Assembly (NCBI RefSeq): GCF_036669915.1
Contig: NC_089319.1
Span: forward strand, 22,827,524-22,891,523
Direction: 5' to 3'
DNA from: Pocillopora verrucosa
Lineage: Eukaryota; Cnidaria; Anthozoa; Scleractinia; Pocilloporidae
DNA length: 64,000 nucleotides
Shown in pieces: positions 11,634-24,966 of this stretch; position 1 is the stretch's first letter; every line of letters begins with the position of its first letter. The translations under genes were made by a program, and so were the position numbers. The notes beneath the pieces were generated by a model, which saw nothing but the letters and a program-made list of their open reading frames with translations, made no database searches and had not been told where the DNA came from.

Positions 11634-14600
11634 ATGACAAAGCCTAAGGAAGGTGCAAGCCACCAAAATGGTCAGGCACATGATAAGGACATCGTTAGGG
11701 CTAATGGACACGATAAAGGAGATGACCGGCGGCCATTCAGCATAAAGTGCGAGTGGGACATCAAACAGACTCAGCAGTTTTCTGACGATGGAACCAACAC
11801 TTATTTCTGGTGAGCCAAGCGGCCGGTCATGTTGGAGAAGTCTCCATAGCTAATGAGGTTTTCGTTGCGCTCGATCGCCCTTATTTGCGTGATAAATTTA
11901 CTTCCCCAAGCAGGTGTATTAAGTAATCATGTCTTGATTACTTTATGTACATAGCAGCTTCGATTGATGAAGCTCTATCAGAAGTGCTTTATTTTTCTCA
12001 TCAGTTTACTACTTTCCTGTATTTTGCATCCGCTGAAGTAAAAACTTTTATCTCAGTTTAGGTTTCATACATGTATCCGATGTATATACACTACTGTATG
12101 ATTGCTCTTTGTATGTGTCCGGTCAAGCAATGCTATGGTAGCAACATGTGCATGCATGCATGCATGCATGATGCGATGATTTGTAGCCCTGAGAGATTTT
12201 TATCACGTACCCAAGTGCACTTTATCCCCATAAGACTTGCCCTTGAAATAAGAAGTTCACAAAGTAATCATGGACACTTCTTGGTTTTTAGCCAAATGAG
12301 ATTAAAAGAATCAAAGCTGGTGTCAAAATATAATTTGGTTTTATCAACTGAGTTGGTAATGTAAATTGGGCTCCATGAAGAGTTTCAAAGCTGACCAGTG
12401 TGGCCAACTCACATTACCAGCCCACAACACCAAATTATCTAGTAATACCCACCAATGCCGCACTACTGTTTCTCTAGAAACCTACACCCTTTATTCCAAG
12501 TTGGTGTCAGTTATGGAACAGTCAGATGCAGTGAGGATCAGTGGCTTATTAAGTGCATGTGAGATTAATGCTTGTACAATTAATGAAGTTGCTCTGTGAA
12601 AATGGATGGGACTTACTTCTAAAATTATTATGGCTTATGATTTTTCTCAGGAGAGCACACACAGTGACAGTTCTTCTAATTATGCTTTGTGTGTTGGTTT
12701 ATGTTGGAGCTTTTGAGAAAACTAAGGAAAACAGTGAATACAACACAAAGAGGTATGAATATTTTTTATAGAAAAAATGGACGTGACCACAACTATAGTT
12801 TAACCCTTTACACCCTAAAATCAGTAAGCATATTCTCATTACTGTTCCCTAAACATTTTCTGAGGTGCTGTCAAGGAGAATTTGTTCGACAATCCTGAGC
12901 TTCAGTGGGTGATCATTTTATTCATTCTCATGACCTTAATGTGTGATTCAGGGATAATATTTAAGGATAAAACAACTATTTCTCATGTATTAGAGGCTTC
13001 TGATTTAAACTGCTGATTTTGAGTGGGTAATCTGCTGCTTAAGTTAATTACCAATAAAATTAATTTAATTAACTTTTTAGATATAACTTGCTCCTTTTTA
13101 CATTTATACTTGCTTCAAACTCTTTCCAACAATGAAGATTCTTGTGCAGAGCCACTGTTACTCCTTGTTCCCTTTTACTCACTTCAAACTCTTTGTACAA
13201 GTGCTCAGTTAAAGGAATCCACATCTTACCTACTCGTTTTTTTTCACAATTTTCTGGGGGATTGTGCCTCCATCCCCCCCCCCTCCTCCCCACAGTAAAA
13301 AAGGTGATGACCATGGCATCACAGTCAATGGAGAGGTGGGCAAAAAATTGTTTTTGCAAATTAATATGTGAGCTCTGCGTTTATTGAATGAACACCCATA
13401 TCTAATGTGTGTTGAAGTGGTTAATTGGAGGTTGTAAAATGCAGGTTTTATATGGATGTTATTGTGGCAGGCTAAATGTGATAAAACCAGTAAACTATGC
13501 CTAGACATGACTTTGTCTCATTACCCTAACATGTATCTCTCAGTGGTGATCGACATTTAATTTCTTCCTAAAAGTCTATATGAAATTATTTAGTAAACAG
13601 GTGATAAGAATTAAGATGTATTTTTTTAATAAACTCTCAATTTTCATAATCCCTTGACCCTAAGAGTGACTAGCATCTTAGATTTCCTTACAATATCAGC
13701 CCTGAATCAAACATTAGAGTCACAGGAATAAAGAAAATGATTTCCAACCAAAAGAGAATTTGAATTGTCACACAAATTCCCCTTGTCAGCACCTAAGGAA
13801 ATGTATAGCAAATAGTATAGAAAATATGCATACTCGTATTAGGGTGTAGATGGTTAACAGCCAGTTAATAAGGAACTATTAATCAGCCAGAAGAGAGAAT
13901 TAGTGATCAAATTCTGCAATTTAGAGCACATTTTGACTGAGTATTGTCAAACCAGAATTAAAATACTCAAAATTGCCACTGACAACACAGGAAAATATCA
14001 CAGGGCATGAAGGGGCAAATAAAAAAAAACAAGCGTAGTGCCTGACGACAGTCGTGCCTTTAGTTGTGGATTCACATGTAATTGTTTGTCAGGGTGGTAT
14101 CAGCTTTCTAGACCAATCACTAATTATAGAAAAGTAAAACCACTGTCAACCAGAATTAGTACTTAATTACTTTTTGTGACACTTTTGCTCTTAAGGGTGT
14201 AACATGATATTTGCATGTTATGTTGTTTCAGAGGACTTATAGCCTGTATAGCTGTGTTCTTGTTGTTTGGGGTTACTCAGATTAGAGATGGTCCATTCAA
14301 ACGACCTCACCCAGGTATGTGATTGATTGGCCAAAATGTAATAAACCTTTAAAATAGTTGTTTTGTTCAAAAGATGAACACCTGAGATGAAACCACATAC
14401 AGGTAGAGATGGTTTCAATTATAATAGATCAATACATCAAGACAATCACACAGATTGCTAATGACAGATTTGAAAAACTCAGGCTTAATTTTAAAGATGC
14501 TTAAAACACCATGAAGCGCATTGGTTTACGGAGGTTTTTTTATTTACAAAGTCTCCCCTACCTGACAAATTTTCCCCACCCTGTCCTGTTAAAAACTTTG

Positions 14601-17600
14601 CTGCTATACCTTATTTAATTCTATTTGCTAAATAGGCATGCTGATTAAGTTGATTCATGTTGGGGGCAAAATCTATCATTGTGGTGGCAAATTCCTAAGG
14701 GGCAACCATAGGTTTGACCCCTAGTGTTGCATCAGTATATTGTAAAAGGCATTAAATATTACCGTTGTCTACAAATGTACTGCTGACCAACCCATGAATA
14801 ACATGTTCTTAATCTCAAGCTCTCTGTTTTGATTTTCAGCTTTCTGGCGTATCATTCTTTGCCTGAGTGTTGTTTATGAATTGGCTCTAATTTTTCTTTT
14901 ATTCCAGGTATGGGTTTTTGGTAAATATATGTTATTTGTCATTGTTAACACCTCTTCAACTGGTAAAGTCTGCTGTTTATATTAGACAATTACTTACACT
15001 TGCAAAATTATTTAGATTTTTTTGTTGCAATCATGACTGCTGCTGATATTCTCATTTTGGCCCTCATTGTTCTCTTTTTAACTTACCTTTGCATGCAAAA
15101 TTATTTTCAGACAACTGATGATGCAAGGCAGTTATTGAAGTATCTTGACGAAGATTTGGGGAAACCATTGCCTGAGCAATCTTATGGGGAAGACTGTAGG
15201 TTGTACACTCCTGGACATCCCAAGGGATCATTCCATACCTTTCTTGTAGGTGCAAGTTAAATTTTTAACCCTTTAAACTTAAGAGCGACAGGCATCTACA
15301 TGTAATTTCTCCTCACAGTAATACTGCTGAATCATTCATTAAGATCATGAGAATAAAGGAATACTGGTCATTGCTGACTTAGGAAGCTTTGAGAGTTAAA
15401 CCATAAAAAAATATCAGCACCATAGGAAATGAATAGAGAAGAGTATGGAAATTATGGATACTGATTTTGAGGTATACAGGGTTTGCTTTTTCACCCCAAA
15501 TTAAGTAGTTGTTCTGAGTGTTTTGAAAATCAAACATTCATCAAATAAATTGTTTAGCAGCAGAGATTGCAACATAATTGGTTCAAGTTAGCAAATTTTT
15601 ATTTAATCAAAAATATTTTCTTAAAGTAAAGAACCCTCAGAATGTTGGAAACATTGTTTTGAGTCTAAATGTACCCTTCTCTAAGCACTGTCATTCTTTA
15701 ATGCCCCACAGGAGAAGTGTGATGTCTTTTTACCAGCTCATTTCTTTGGATGGTGGGCAAAGGTAAGGTGAAGTTGTTGAAGTGAAGCATTGAGATTACA
15801 GACATTTCTAACTGGGGGTTCTCTTATCTGTTACTGGTTGGTAGTGAAAGAATCCTAGGAGTGACTCATTGCTTGTTTGGCATAAAATCGTCTCTCTTTT
15901 GTGCAACTTGCCAAGTGTGTATCCCTTTTTACTTTTTATGACCAATTTTGTGTTTGTAGGCACTCATCCTGCGTGACTATTGGTTATTGACTGTCATCAG
16001 TGTTCTCTTTGAAGTCTTGGAGTATTCCTTGGAGCATCAGTTACCAAACTTTAGTGAATGTTGGTGGGATCATGTAAGTTCAACTCCTCAAATGACAATT
16101 TTCTTTAATCCTGTGATTCCTTGTAACTACTCAACAGTTTCATTACAAGGGATGATGATAAGCAGGTGTGATGTTGCTTCTCAAACCCTCGACTAATTTA
16201 TAGGTAAATATACAGAACACTCCTAAAAGAGTCCAGTTGGTAGAAAGCCCTGATAAGTACTTGGATGGTGTACATTAAAGTGTTCAAAATTGTGGGTTTC
16301 GATATCCTCACCCCCTTCAGCCTTTGTAAATCATCATTTACCGGATCAAAAGGTTAAAAAAAATTCAATGCAGCTTGGGTTGGATCAGGCTTTTGATTAA
16401 TGTCATTATCTGAACAACTGCTCACCTATCCCTCCCCTGGCCCTAAATTGTTATCAATTGACTGTTATTGGGTCAGGGGAGGGGTAAGGTAGCATTGCCT
16501 GATGTGGGTTCTAGGTTCACTTCTTAGAATGCCTTACTTGGTCATAGACCATAACCCAACAGTCAAGCTAGCAAAAATAGACTGCCAAATAATTATACTC
16601 TTGTCACTAAAATGTCCTTCTTAAAGTGCTTTAAATACAATTAAGATCCATTTGGTTTGGATCAAGGGGATAGATGTGTTTGCATTGTATGGTGTGGAGT
16701 GTGTTTAGTAACTATTTAAGCCACTTATTCTTTTAACAGTGGATCATGGATGTTCTTGTTTGCAACGGTTTTGGAGCATATCTTGGTATGAAGACTTGTG
16801 AATATCTTGGAAATAAGGTACATTGCAGCTGTCATCTTACTCATGCCCTGTCTTAAGGAGGCTCAAAATGCTTTCGGTATTTTTTAACACCAGTGCTTGG
16901 GTAGAGTGATATGAATACACTTATTTCGTGTGTTCTCCAATGAAAATGATGTAAAAATATTGTAAAATTATATCTATAAAACATATGATTATTTTTTTGG
17001 ACATCTTGGGTACCAGAACCACTTTGAATTCCCCCATAAAATAAGGTGGCTCTCAACCGTATTCACAGAAAAGGCGGGGGGGGGGGGAATTTTTTTTGGA
17101 ACGTTTTGAAGAAAAGCTTTTTGTTTTTCAATAATTTTATGCTATATATGGGACGTTTCTTTTTACGTTCACAGCCATACCACTGGAGAGGGTTATGGAA
17201 CATTCCCACCTACAGGTAAGCTTTCCGTACGCATTAATGGATATTTTAACCATCTTTTAAATATTATCGCTGTCGTTCTCTCTGGGGCAACACAATTAAA
17301 TCCTATAGCCTCAAACCCATTTCAAACAAACCCTTCTTCAAATCGAATAAAACTGTATTTCCCCCAGATTTCTGGTTGAAATCCACTTGTAATTTCACTC
17401 ATCCCTTCATATAATTTGCGTTCCAATTTATCCTCGATCACCAGAACTTTAGTCCAAATTCTAGTTTTAATTGTAGCAGTCTTGAATTTTTAGCCTTTGG
17501 TTTTTCCTAACTCAAAATGACTGTCAGCCTAGTGAAGGTTACAATTTTAAGAGATTGAAGAGACTTCATGTGTAGCACAGGTCCTTAGTGTTGTAGTTCA

Positions 17601-20600
17601 TGAGATACTTCATCCAACATGTATTCCTTTTCCTCTGTGGTAGTGATGTTGGACGTATTGGTTTCGATCTGATTAGTTACACATATTGATGGGTTTTTGC
17701 GAAGTCACGTCATGAAAAATAAAACATTTGAGGGGCAGTGTTTTGTTTGTTTGTTTTGTTTGTTTGTTTTATAAGAAATCAGTAATAACATGCATAAACA
17801 AGAAGTACCCTTGCCAAACATATTTCAATATTCAACAGTCATTTGATGGAAAACAGTATTTATGCAACACATGTTGTCATTCAAAAGTCATAAAAGGAAA
17901 ATTACCATGTCAGGCTATAGTGAATCATATGTATGTGAATGAAATACCCACAGAACTATCCACAATAGAAAAACTAGAACAAATACTATAGCTTAACGAA
18001 TAGTATTTGATAAGATTGTGGTTTTGCATAAAGGACAACAGAAAAAATTAAAGGTGCAATATGCAATGTACCTGTAGAATATGATCAGACATGTAAACAA
18101 CTCCCTCGTCCACCTGACAGATCTGGTATAATAATGCTAAAGCTTAAAAGACAGTTACAATTTAGAGGACATGTTTATTTTCAAGCAGTACGACCAGAGT
18201 TCATACAGCAAGTTCTTAACTGGCTCAAAGTATATAATCCATTGTACAAAGATATACAAGTTGATATTAGCAATATTGATAGCAACCTCACAGCTTTACA
18301 AAATGATGCAGATGATAATGACACACATCAACAAGCTATATAAAACAATGTAACAACAGATAGTGATCTTGCATTGGAGTATGAATCCAGTGGTGAATGC
18401 TCGAGTAAAACGCTCGATATGAAGCCCGAGTGAACGCTCCTCGAGCGTGTAATTGGAATGTCATTCAACGGAACAATTTGGAAAGTCATTGTTGTTTTAC
18501 TGGAAGATAAAAAAAAATACTCGGCGAGCTAAAACTTGCGAAAACGTCGATTTCTGCCAAGGTTTTTCATGATATGAAGCTCTGAAGTCGAAAGGACTCG
18601 CTTTTGATAGCGATTCTTTGTAACTCAGTAAATGCAAACTGGCGAATTATTGTGAAACTTCACACTCGTGAACTACAGTTTCGTAATTTTCTCCTCAAAT
18701 TACCTGACATGCACATAATTCTTTCGTCCTCAAACAGACAATTGATGTTAGTGTAAGTAAACAGACGTTTCGTGGTGTTCTTAGAAACTTGTTTGTTTGC
18801 CACCAATCGACAAATAGTTGACTCCTCTTCAATTCCGCTGAAATAAAATGGAGGTTGACCATTTCGACTTGAATATGGATAATAATTCTGTAAGCGATCT
18901 TCGGTTACGAGCGAAGGATCAAAAGCACCATGTGTGGTGGACCAAAGCCACTTCAAAAGCGCTTCGATGCTCTCAAACACATATTTTGCGATCTGAACAT
19001 CATAACTTTTGACAATATCAAACCCGGCTGCTGAACAATATTGCTCGATCGTTGACCTCGCTTCAAAATTGAACATGTCAAGTAAATGTTCGGCATTTTC
19101 TGGATTCAGTTCCTTAAAGGCGCTTGTCATGAATGGGAATAGATAGCTGACGTACTGAGCTGCAATTTTGGCATGACCATTCCGCTTTAGGCTCGCGTAC
19201 ATATTCCGAAACGCATTGGATTTGTCTGGGATCCAGTGCAGCACGTAGTTGCTGAAGATAATGTCGTGGGATTCTGAGCCCATACCAGGGAAGTTTGAAG
19301 AGCTCCCCTCGATAAACGAAAGATTGTCGATATTACCGTGTGATTTTTTAGCAAGTTCAAGGCGTTCTTTGTCAGGATCAACACCCACAACCTTTCCACT
19401 GTTTCCAACAAGCTGAGCAAGACATGCAGACAGCTCTCCTGTGCCACAACCGAGGTCTAAGATCGTGTCTCCGGCTTGGGGTTGAACTTCGGTCTCTATG
19501 ACATTTTACCAGACTCGTTTTGCACAGTACGAGAGCTTTGCTTGTAACCCTCAGAGGCAGTGTTGATAGTCGATGAAACATAACAATTTTTCCGTTCCAT
19601 GGCGCTCAGAATGTCGTAGTGGTCTTAAACGGTTCGACTTTACGAGAGAACCAAGTTATCGATAGAAACTCGTAAACAGTGACGTCATTGAATAGTGGCC
19701 ATTTGGCATGGACCAATAGTAACATTCGCAAGGTGAGGCTAAAACGTTCGTCACGCTCACTACTCCTTTGGACGGTTGATAACATGAACAATTCATCTCG
19801 GTGCCTCAATCATGACATCAGCTAACGTCATTTTGGCATTAATAAGAAGGCCCTCAAATGTTGACAGCTTTGAACATCAGATGTGAGATGGACATCTCGG
19901 TTTCGTGACTTTAATTTTGTTTTTAATTTAACTCTGTAACTCCCAGGGGTTTCTTAAATGTAAATTTATCCTCACAAGATCAATGCATCATCCAGCATAT
20001 TTAGTCTCCACCACACAACAAATAACACAGTAGTGAACACCAAATAAGTTTATTTAGGGAAGCCTGCCGAGAACGAACCCGAGGCATATATTGCCCGAGG
20101 CGAGCATACATACATACATTCGCAACTGATATTCCATATACAATCCTGATAAACAGTCGATTCCTTACGCATTCAAAAATAGGTATACATTACTAACATG
20201 CATACTTCACCAAGTCGGGATTAACTGAGAAGGGCAACCGCTTACAAGGACATTAATACAGTTATACGGAGGCCAGAAAAAACCTGCCAGAAAAAACGCC
20301 TTTGGGGAAAAATATGACAGGAAATCTGGGTAGGAACCATGGCCCAAACTTAGAGCAGTCGGCAGCCCGTCCTACGAGGCTTCACAGTTGAAGAAAATAA
20401 TTTTTCAAACTAAAATAAATTTGTCATCAGCCAGAGGTGGACGGTTGATTCTGAGGCCTAGATGGACACCACGTGTTTACTCCCTCTTATATACCACTGC
20501 ATCATTACCCATGATGCTCGGGCCCAAGGCCCAGGCTTTGTCATGTCGTATCTCGTGCCGACAAAATATTTATTTCTGCCTTATTCGCAGACTCAATCGT

Positions 20601-23260
20601 CAGAAATACCATATTGTTTGGAAGTGACAAACTTATCATCTGAAGAGTTTTGTTCGCTTGATCGAACATCAAATTCTGTCTTCCAAATAAAAAGGAAATT
20701 AAGGACACCTAGAAGGAAGAATAATTCATCAGCGGGTGTTACGCTTAAGGTTTGAGGTATCACAGAAGGAAAATTAGCTTTTCCATTCAAACTGAGGTAG
20801 CGTGAAAATTATGCGCGCCAACCCTGTAAAAGTCTACATTTTCCTAAAGCTTAATAAACACTGATTTCAGATATGTAACTTATTATTTTCTTGATTTTTA
20901 CCACAGAACAAAATAGGAGCTTATTTATTCACGCCGAGACGTTTTTCGAGATACGTTTATTTGACGACGCATTTTATTCAACACGTTTCTTTTTTATCGG
21001 AACGTGATCTGCACATATTGACTTAAAAGAGAAGGTTTGGAATTTGCATTTAGCGCTTCGTTATTTACCGAATATCAGCCAGGAATAAAATCATTAAAAA
21101 TCAGAACTCAATCCAAAACACTTTACCGGATTTTTTTCGGGGCGTTGGTCACGCCTATGAAGGCTGTTACCTAATCACATCGGAGAGAGCCATTTGAGAC
21201 TGTTTTGCTGACGCGTGCTAGAGGCAAAGAGCGAACAAGGAGTTAGGTCGAGAAGGTTAAGTAACACGTGTGGATGTGTAGCTACTTGTGACGATATGGA
21301 AGGAGCAAAAAGAGGAGAAAAGAGGTCAGGGAGAGGAAGGAGAGCTACACTCCAAACACAATTTAAAACAGCTTTTCAACGATCGATGCTCGAAGTGCAA
21401 TGCTACGCGAATGATGATGGACTGTCGGCGAAATTTATCGAGAACTAGCGCCCACAGCAACTTCGATAGACATAGACTCTGGCCAATGAATCTCTTCAGT
21501 CTAGTAGGAACCCCTGTCGCTATCAGTGAACAAAATTTCCACTCCGATGCAAAGTGCGAATAAATTTTCTTTTTCCGCAACGGCAAAGGGATTTGCCACT
21601 TTTGAACACGATAACAGCTTGAAAACAACACATGAATTACAAAAACAATCTCTCTAGCTTTCCGAAAGAACTTATGTAAGTAGACTTGATGACGAATGAG
21701 TGATTTCGGAACTGCACAAAACTGTACAGTATGCATTATGAATCAACAGTGGAAATCGTGAATTAGGTGACGAGATTAAGTTGATATGAGGTGTCTTCAA
21801 TCTTACGCCTTCCGTTCTATTCTCAAATAACTATTTGCTTTTATCTTCTAATTTTTGAACACTCCTTTTATGACATTTTTTTTCTCAGTGGCATGTTCAA
21901 AAGAGTTGCTGCTCAATTTACTCCTTATTCGTGGACATCTTATGATTGGAAAGCCACCACAAGCCTTACAAGATGGCTGGCTGTCTGTGGAATTGCTGCT
22001 GTGGTATGTGAAAAATCCTGCTATTCTTGGGGTCTGAGAACGCTTTTCAAATGAGTGTCGTAAAACCAACACCGAAGCGATCAAAACAGCCTGGCATAGC
22101 AAGGAAAATATCACCAGGAACCAATGAGTTTTTTAAGTAAAAATAAGAAAGCTGCCTGAAGCGCGGGAAAACGCGGGTGACCAAGTTACAATTGGTTTTG
22201 GTTTGAAATCTGATTGGTTCAGAAAGTGGCGAGAGTTCTCTGGACCAATCACCTAACGAAGTAAAGCAAATCAATGCAATTTCGGATTACTTGCTCTGTT
22301 TCGTGTCTGCAATCAAATACGCTAAAAAGCTTTTAATTAATTTTTCAGTTCCTTATGGCCGAGTTAAACTTGTTTTACTTGAAGTTTATTTTGTGGATTC
22401 CTCCTCCTCATTTCATCATGCAAGTTCGTATGGCACTGTACCTTGGGATGGGAGCTGTGGCACTGAATGAAACATTTAGATACATGGACGACCCGTAAGT
22501 TACTAATGTTGTAGCCTGCAAGCAGGTACTCATCTTTATTAACGCTTCGGCACCAGTGTTTCCTCGCTCGCGGGAAAGCTTAAAGCACGTGAGCTTGCGA
22601 GAGGTCTGCAAGGGACAGTTAAGAATTGATTATTAGTGCCAGACCCCCGACAAACCTCTCCACGACTCGTTTCATATTTTCCCGGGGACAGGTAGCATCT
22701 GTCTTACAGCCCTTGTAATGAGGACCAGCACGTAGGCTACTAGTTTTAGAAATTTTTGTAAGTAAGAACGCGGGGAGTGAATTGGTGTCCAACTTAATAA
22801 TAAAAATAAAACATAGCTAGCGTGATCGACTGGAGTGATGGTACGTAAAAATTTACAGCCTGGCTTAAAAAGCGAAACTGGTCGGCTATTAAAAGGCCAC
22901 CTAGATGAAGACTTAACTGATCTCTTGTAGAAAAATAGTCGTAAGAAGCTTTAAGGTATTAGTAAATCTCCGTTGCTCTCTTTTCATTTCAGCACTTGTA
23001 AGCGGTTTGGACAGCAGGCTTGGGTGGTCGCGGCTATTGTTGCAACAGAAGTGCTAATCTGCGTTAAATTCGGTTGGGAAACCATCACTATACCCTTTCC
23101 TACACACGTGACAGTATTCTGGCTTCTTTTCCTCGGCTCTTGGACTGCGTGGACGGTGTGGCAATTTTGGCCTTCGATTATCGGCGGCTTTCGTATCAAT
23201 CACGATAAAGAAACCGATAGTGGTATTAATAACGCAGATCACAGACCAAAACATGAATGA
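11634..23260 (+). CDS. PTDSS2: Phosphatidylserine synthase 2 (PTDSS2-like), 12 exons, complete
   Basis: Integral ER-membrane enzyme that exchanges the ethanolamine headgroup of PE for serine. Exons: 11634-11809, 12651-12752, 14232-14314, 14840-14907, 15111-15245, 15712-15762, 15960-16073, 16740-16817, 17175-17215, 21889-22003, 22349-22494, 22993-23260. All introns are GT-AG with matching phases, giving 458 residues, close to the 470-490 usual for the family. The conserved family core runs from [18 protein letters not shown] through WIMDVLVCN (residues about 224-252), followed by [16 protein letters not shown] and CKRFGQQAW. The Leu-rich [10 protein letters not shown] region favours type 2 over type 1. 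Several hydrophobic helices are evident. The start is the ATG at 11634, since the in-frame codon at 11616 is only GTG. Intron 9 (4.7 kb) carries a Helitron remnant and a reverse-strand methyltransferase pseudogene. Confidence 0.95.
12151..12170. repeat. (ATGC)n microsatellite
   Basis: About five units of CATG/ATGC in PTDSS2 intron 1, self-complementary. Confidence 0.8.
12320..12420. repeat. Dispersed repeat with palindrome TTATCAACTnAGTTGATAA (diverged copy)
   Basis: The sequence ttatcaactgagttggtaat at 12341 followed by tttcaaagctgacc matches the better preserved copies at 54640-56350. It sits in PTDSS2 intron 1. Confidence 0.65.
12799..12990. repeat. TTAACCCTTT-type MITE-like repeat, copy 1
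   Basis: Starts with taaccctttacaccctaaaa and has the AGTAAGCATATTCTCATTACTGTTC-like body seen in other intronic copies. The far end is not clear. Confidence 0.5.
13650..13860. repeat. TTAACCCTTT-type MITE-like repeat, copy 2
   Basis: Opens with ttgaccctaagagtgactag and closes with ttagggtgtagatggttaac, which is roughly its inverse. The body aligns by eye with 15266-15485. It lies in PTDSS2 intron 2. Confidence 0.6.
15266..15485. repeat. TTAACCCTTT-type MITE-like repeat, copy 3
   Basis: Opens with aaccctttaaacttaagagc; the internal segments agaataaaggaat and atcagcaccataggaaatg match copy 2. It lies in PTDSS2 intron 5. Confidence 0.6.
16425..16505. repeat. Small hairpin repeat with CACCTAYCCCTCCC ends
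   Basis: Left arm ctcacctatccctcccctgg and right arm tcaggggaggggtaaggtag are near inverse complements around a short core containing gactgttattggg. A second copy is at 56649-56742. Confidence 0.65.
17740..18400 (+). mobile_element. Decayed Helitron fragment, DUF6570-like region
   Basis: Pieces in shifted frames read like the region upstream of the Helitron-like N domain in cnidarian Helitron helicases: a zinc-binding start ([15 protein letters not shown]), [16 protein letters not shown], then [51 protein letters not shown] and [13 protein letters not shown] frame break lies between 17991 and about 18056, and stops interrupt the rest. No Rep/helicase motifs follow, so this is a 5' fragment of an autonomous element stranded in PTDSS2 intron 9. 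Element ends (TC...CTRR) are not resolved. Confidence 0.72.
18660..19600 (-). pseudogene. SAM-dependent methyltransferase copy, frameshifted, nested in PTDSS2 intron 9
   Basis: Nearly identical to the intact gene at 26408-27229. The start codon at 19598-19600 is kept, but one A is missing at 19500/19501 (tctctatg-acat against tctctatgaacat), which shifts the frame before the SAM-binding motif LDLGCGTGE. The remaining open part begins downstream at MGVDPDKER and so lacks motif I. The stop codon is also changed (TCT AAG in place of TCT TAG), letting the frame run 41 codons further to 18660. Both changes argue against function. An alternative is a single-base assembly error at 19500, but the altered stop is independent of that. 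Confidence 0.82.
19930..20400. other. Intronic sequence with diverged repeat starts
   Basis: The start (aactctgtaactcccagggg) resembles the TTAACCCTTT-type repeat ends. The following GC-richer 400 bases contain no recognisable frame. Confidence 0.35.
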
Positions 23261-23314
23261 ATTTTTGACAAAATGTTCGAGAATGATTAAATACTGATCA
23301 AGATTTTTAGGATA

Positions 23315-23320
23315 AATAAA
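23315..23320 (+). promoter_or_regulatory. Candidate PTDSS2 polyadenylation signal
   Basis: AATAAA 54 bases after the PTDSS2 stop. The same hexamer and flanks are kept in the duplicate near 27875. Confidence 0.6.
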
Positions 23321-24030
23321 AATGGGGAAAATTCCCTTTGGATTTTTGTTCTCATCAGCATCAGGGCAGGTTGCGCTTTTCCTTCAAGCGTAATAAATTA
23401 ATTTGCTAATTCTTGAGAATGATTTTCAAAGAACGTAATTTGCCAATTTTTGAGAATGATTTTCAAACAGTGCGTTCACGGCTAGTTTCAAATCTGTCAG
23501 CATCGTCATCCTCATTATCAACGTCATGAACTTTTCAGTTCTACGTTTTTCTTTTTGGTTACGTTTCTTTTTTTCCTGTCAAGAGAATAATGATTTTAAC
23601 AATATATTGAAAAATTTGTGTGAAAGAATCAATTCGTATTCAATCGGAACGATCCCAACGAGCTAATTTGTTCTTGTTTGCCGCTTCTAATTAATGTATG
23701 CCTTACAAGTGGCGATCACATGGAGAGACACCCAGCCGGGATAAAAAGGGTGTTGCGCCATTTCTCTTCCAGCAAGATGCCCCTTGAAACATGCGATCGC
23801 CAACTGCGACGGATTTTTTATGTGCTACCTATCAGTGAACACACCAACAATTCGGCGTATCTCGCTGAACTGTTGTGAATGTTTTACAGTCATGCTTTTT
23901 GTTACACTGGGGTAGAAGACAAGGCATTCATTTAGTTAGCTCAACTGGGTTCCATGAAATTTCAGCGTATTTTTACTTACGGGAAATATTTATCATATGA
24001 CCAATTGTTAAGTGAAGGTATCAAAATGGT

Positions 24031-24966
24031 TCTCGTTAACCAAGGAAGATCAAGGCTTGTGTATTTCGTATTTATAAACAATATGGGAGGAGAGTGATGT
24101 GATATCTATGTTCTGCAGTAGGAGGGCCAGACTTAAATTATATTTCAAAGTGTGACGCCTGAAAAGAAGAAGAAGAGGAGGAAATTCTAGTTTCTTATCA
24201 CCGAGACGGGGGCCGCAAATATTTTTACATCTCCAACCGAACCTAAGAAATATGTACTTTTGATTAATTCACATCAAGAACCAAAATCTTAGTTAATGTA
24301 GCTGTAATGCGTGGTTGGTGTTAAACGAAAATTATTCAAGGATAGACAAATTTTTCACAAGGCAGAAGCATTTTTTTTCGATCCTGTGCTTAATTATTAG
24401 CATTGTCCTTCTGGATTTTTATGTAGTAGTGGTCAAATTTTGCTCTATTAGCGTGAAGAAACCAGGTGCCTGTTTTAGTAAAATTTACGATCGTGTATAG
24501 CGAGTGATAATTTTAGCTCAACATTTATTGGTTGAAGTAACTGAAGGCACTCACCTAATGTGGGCATGAACACTCGATACTAAGTTAAAAGACGTATTTT
24601 TCTAGTTTATGGTAGAGAAACATGTTAATACGCGATTTTGATAAATAAATATGGACAAATGAAAAAGGATGTAGTGTGGGTCAAATTGTGGGCGCACTAA
24701 TAAACTGAAAATGACAGATTGTTTGGTGTGTCTTGCTTTAGAACAATTCTCAAGTAAGTGCCCTATGTAATCCGGGAGTGCATTGGGTTTATTTTACTCC
24801 GCTAAGCATTGATTGGTCCCCTTAAACTCGTTCCATCCTCTTAACCAATCACGGGACTCGATCACTCGCGTTTTCACGCGTTTTACGCTGTTTTCCGACT
24901 CTGCCTGACTTCACTTTTTGGTCTCATTGGCTTTTGGTGTTTTTAGAAACTTTGTGCTGTGAAATT
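24031..24966. other. Intergenic between duplication blocks
   Basis: AT-rich, no gene seen. It includes a GC-richer patch at 24860-24920 with repeated cgcgttttcacgcgtttta. Confidence 0.45.

Larger units (their letters stand above)
16726..24030 (+). repeat. Segmental duplication, source block A (PTDSS2 exon 8 to 3' flank)
   Basis: Five stretches here recur in the same order at 24967-28530: about 16726-17070, 17283-17722, 18446-19740, 22450-22710 and 23194-24030. They are near identical by eye. Block A keeps all PTDSS2 exons and splice sites, so it is taken as the source. The Helitron fragment at 17740-18400 falls in a gap between matched stretches and is absent from block B. Confidence 0.88.

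Noticed and set aside
16853..17056. Minus-strand frame shared with 24979-25179
   Set aside because: Antisense to PTDSS2 intron 8 sequence and duplicated with it; no independent support.
23678..23878. Open frame kept in both duplication blocks (also 28120-28371)
   Set aside because: Similarity comes from the duplication itself; no family motif and no splice support. It is best read as PTDSS2 3' flank.
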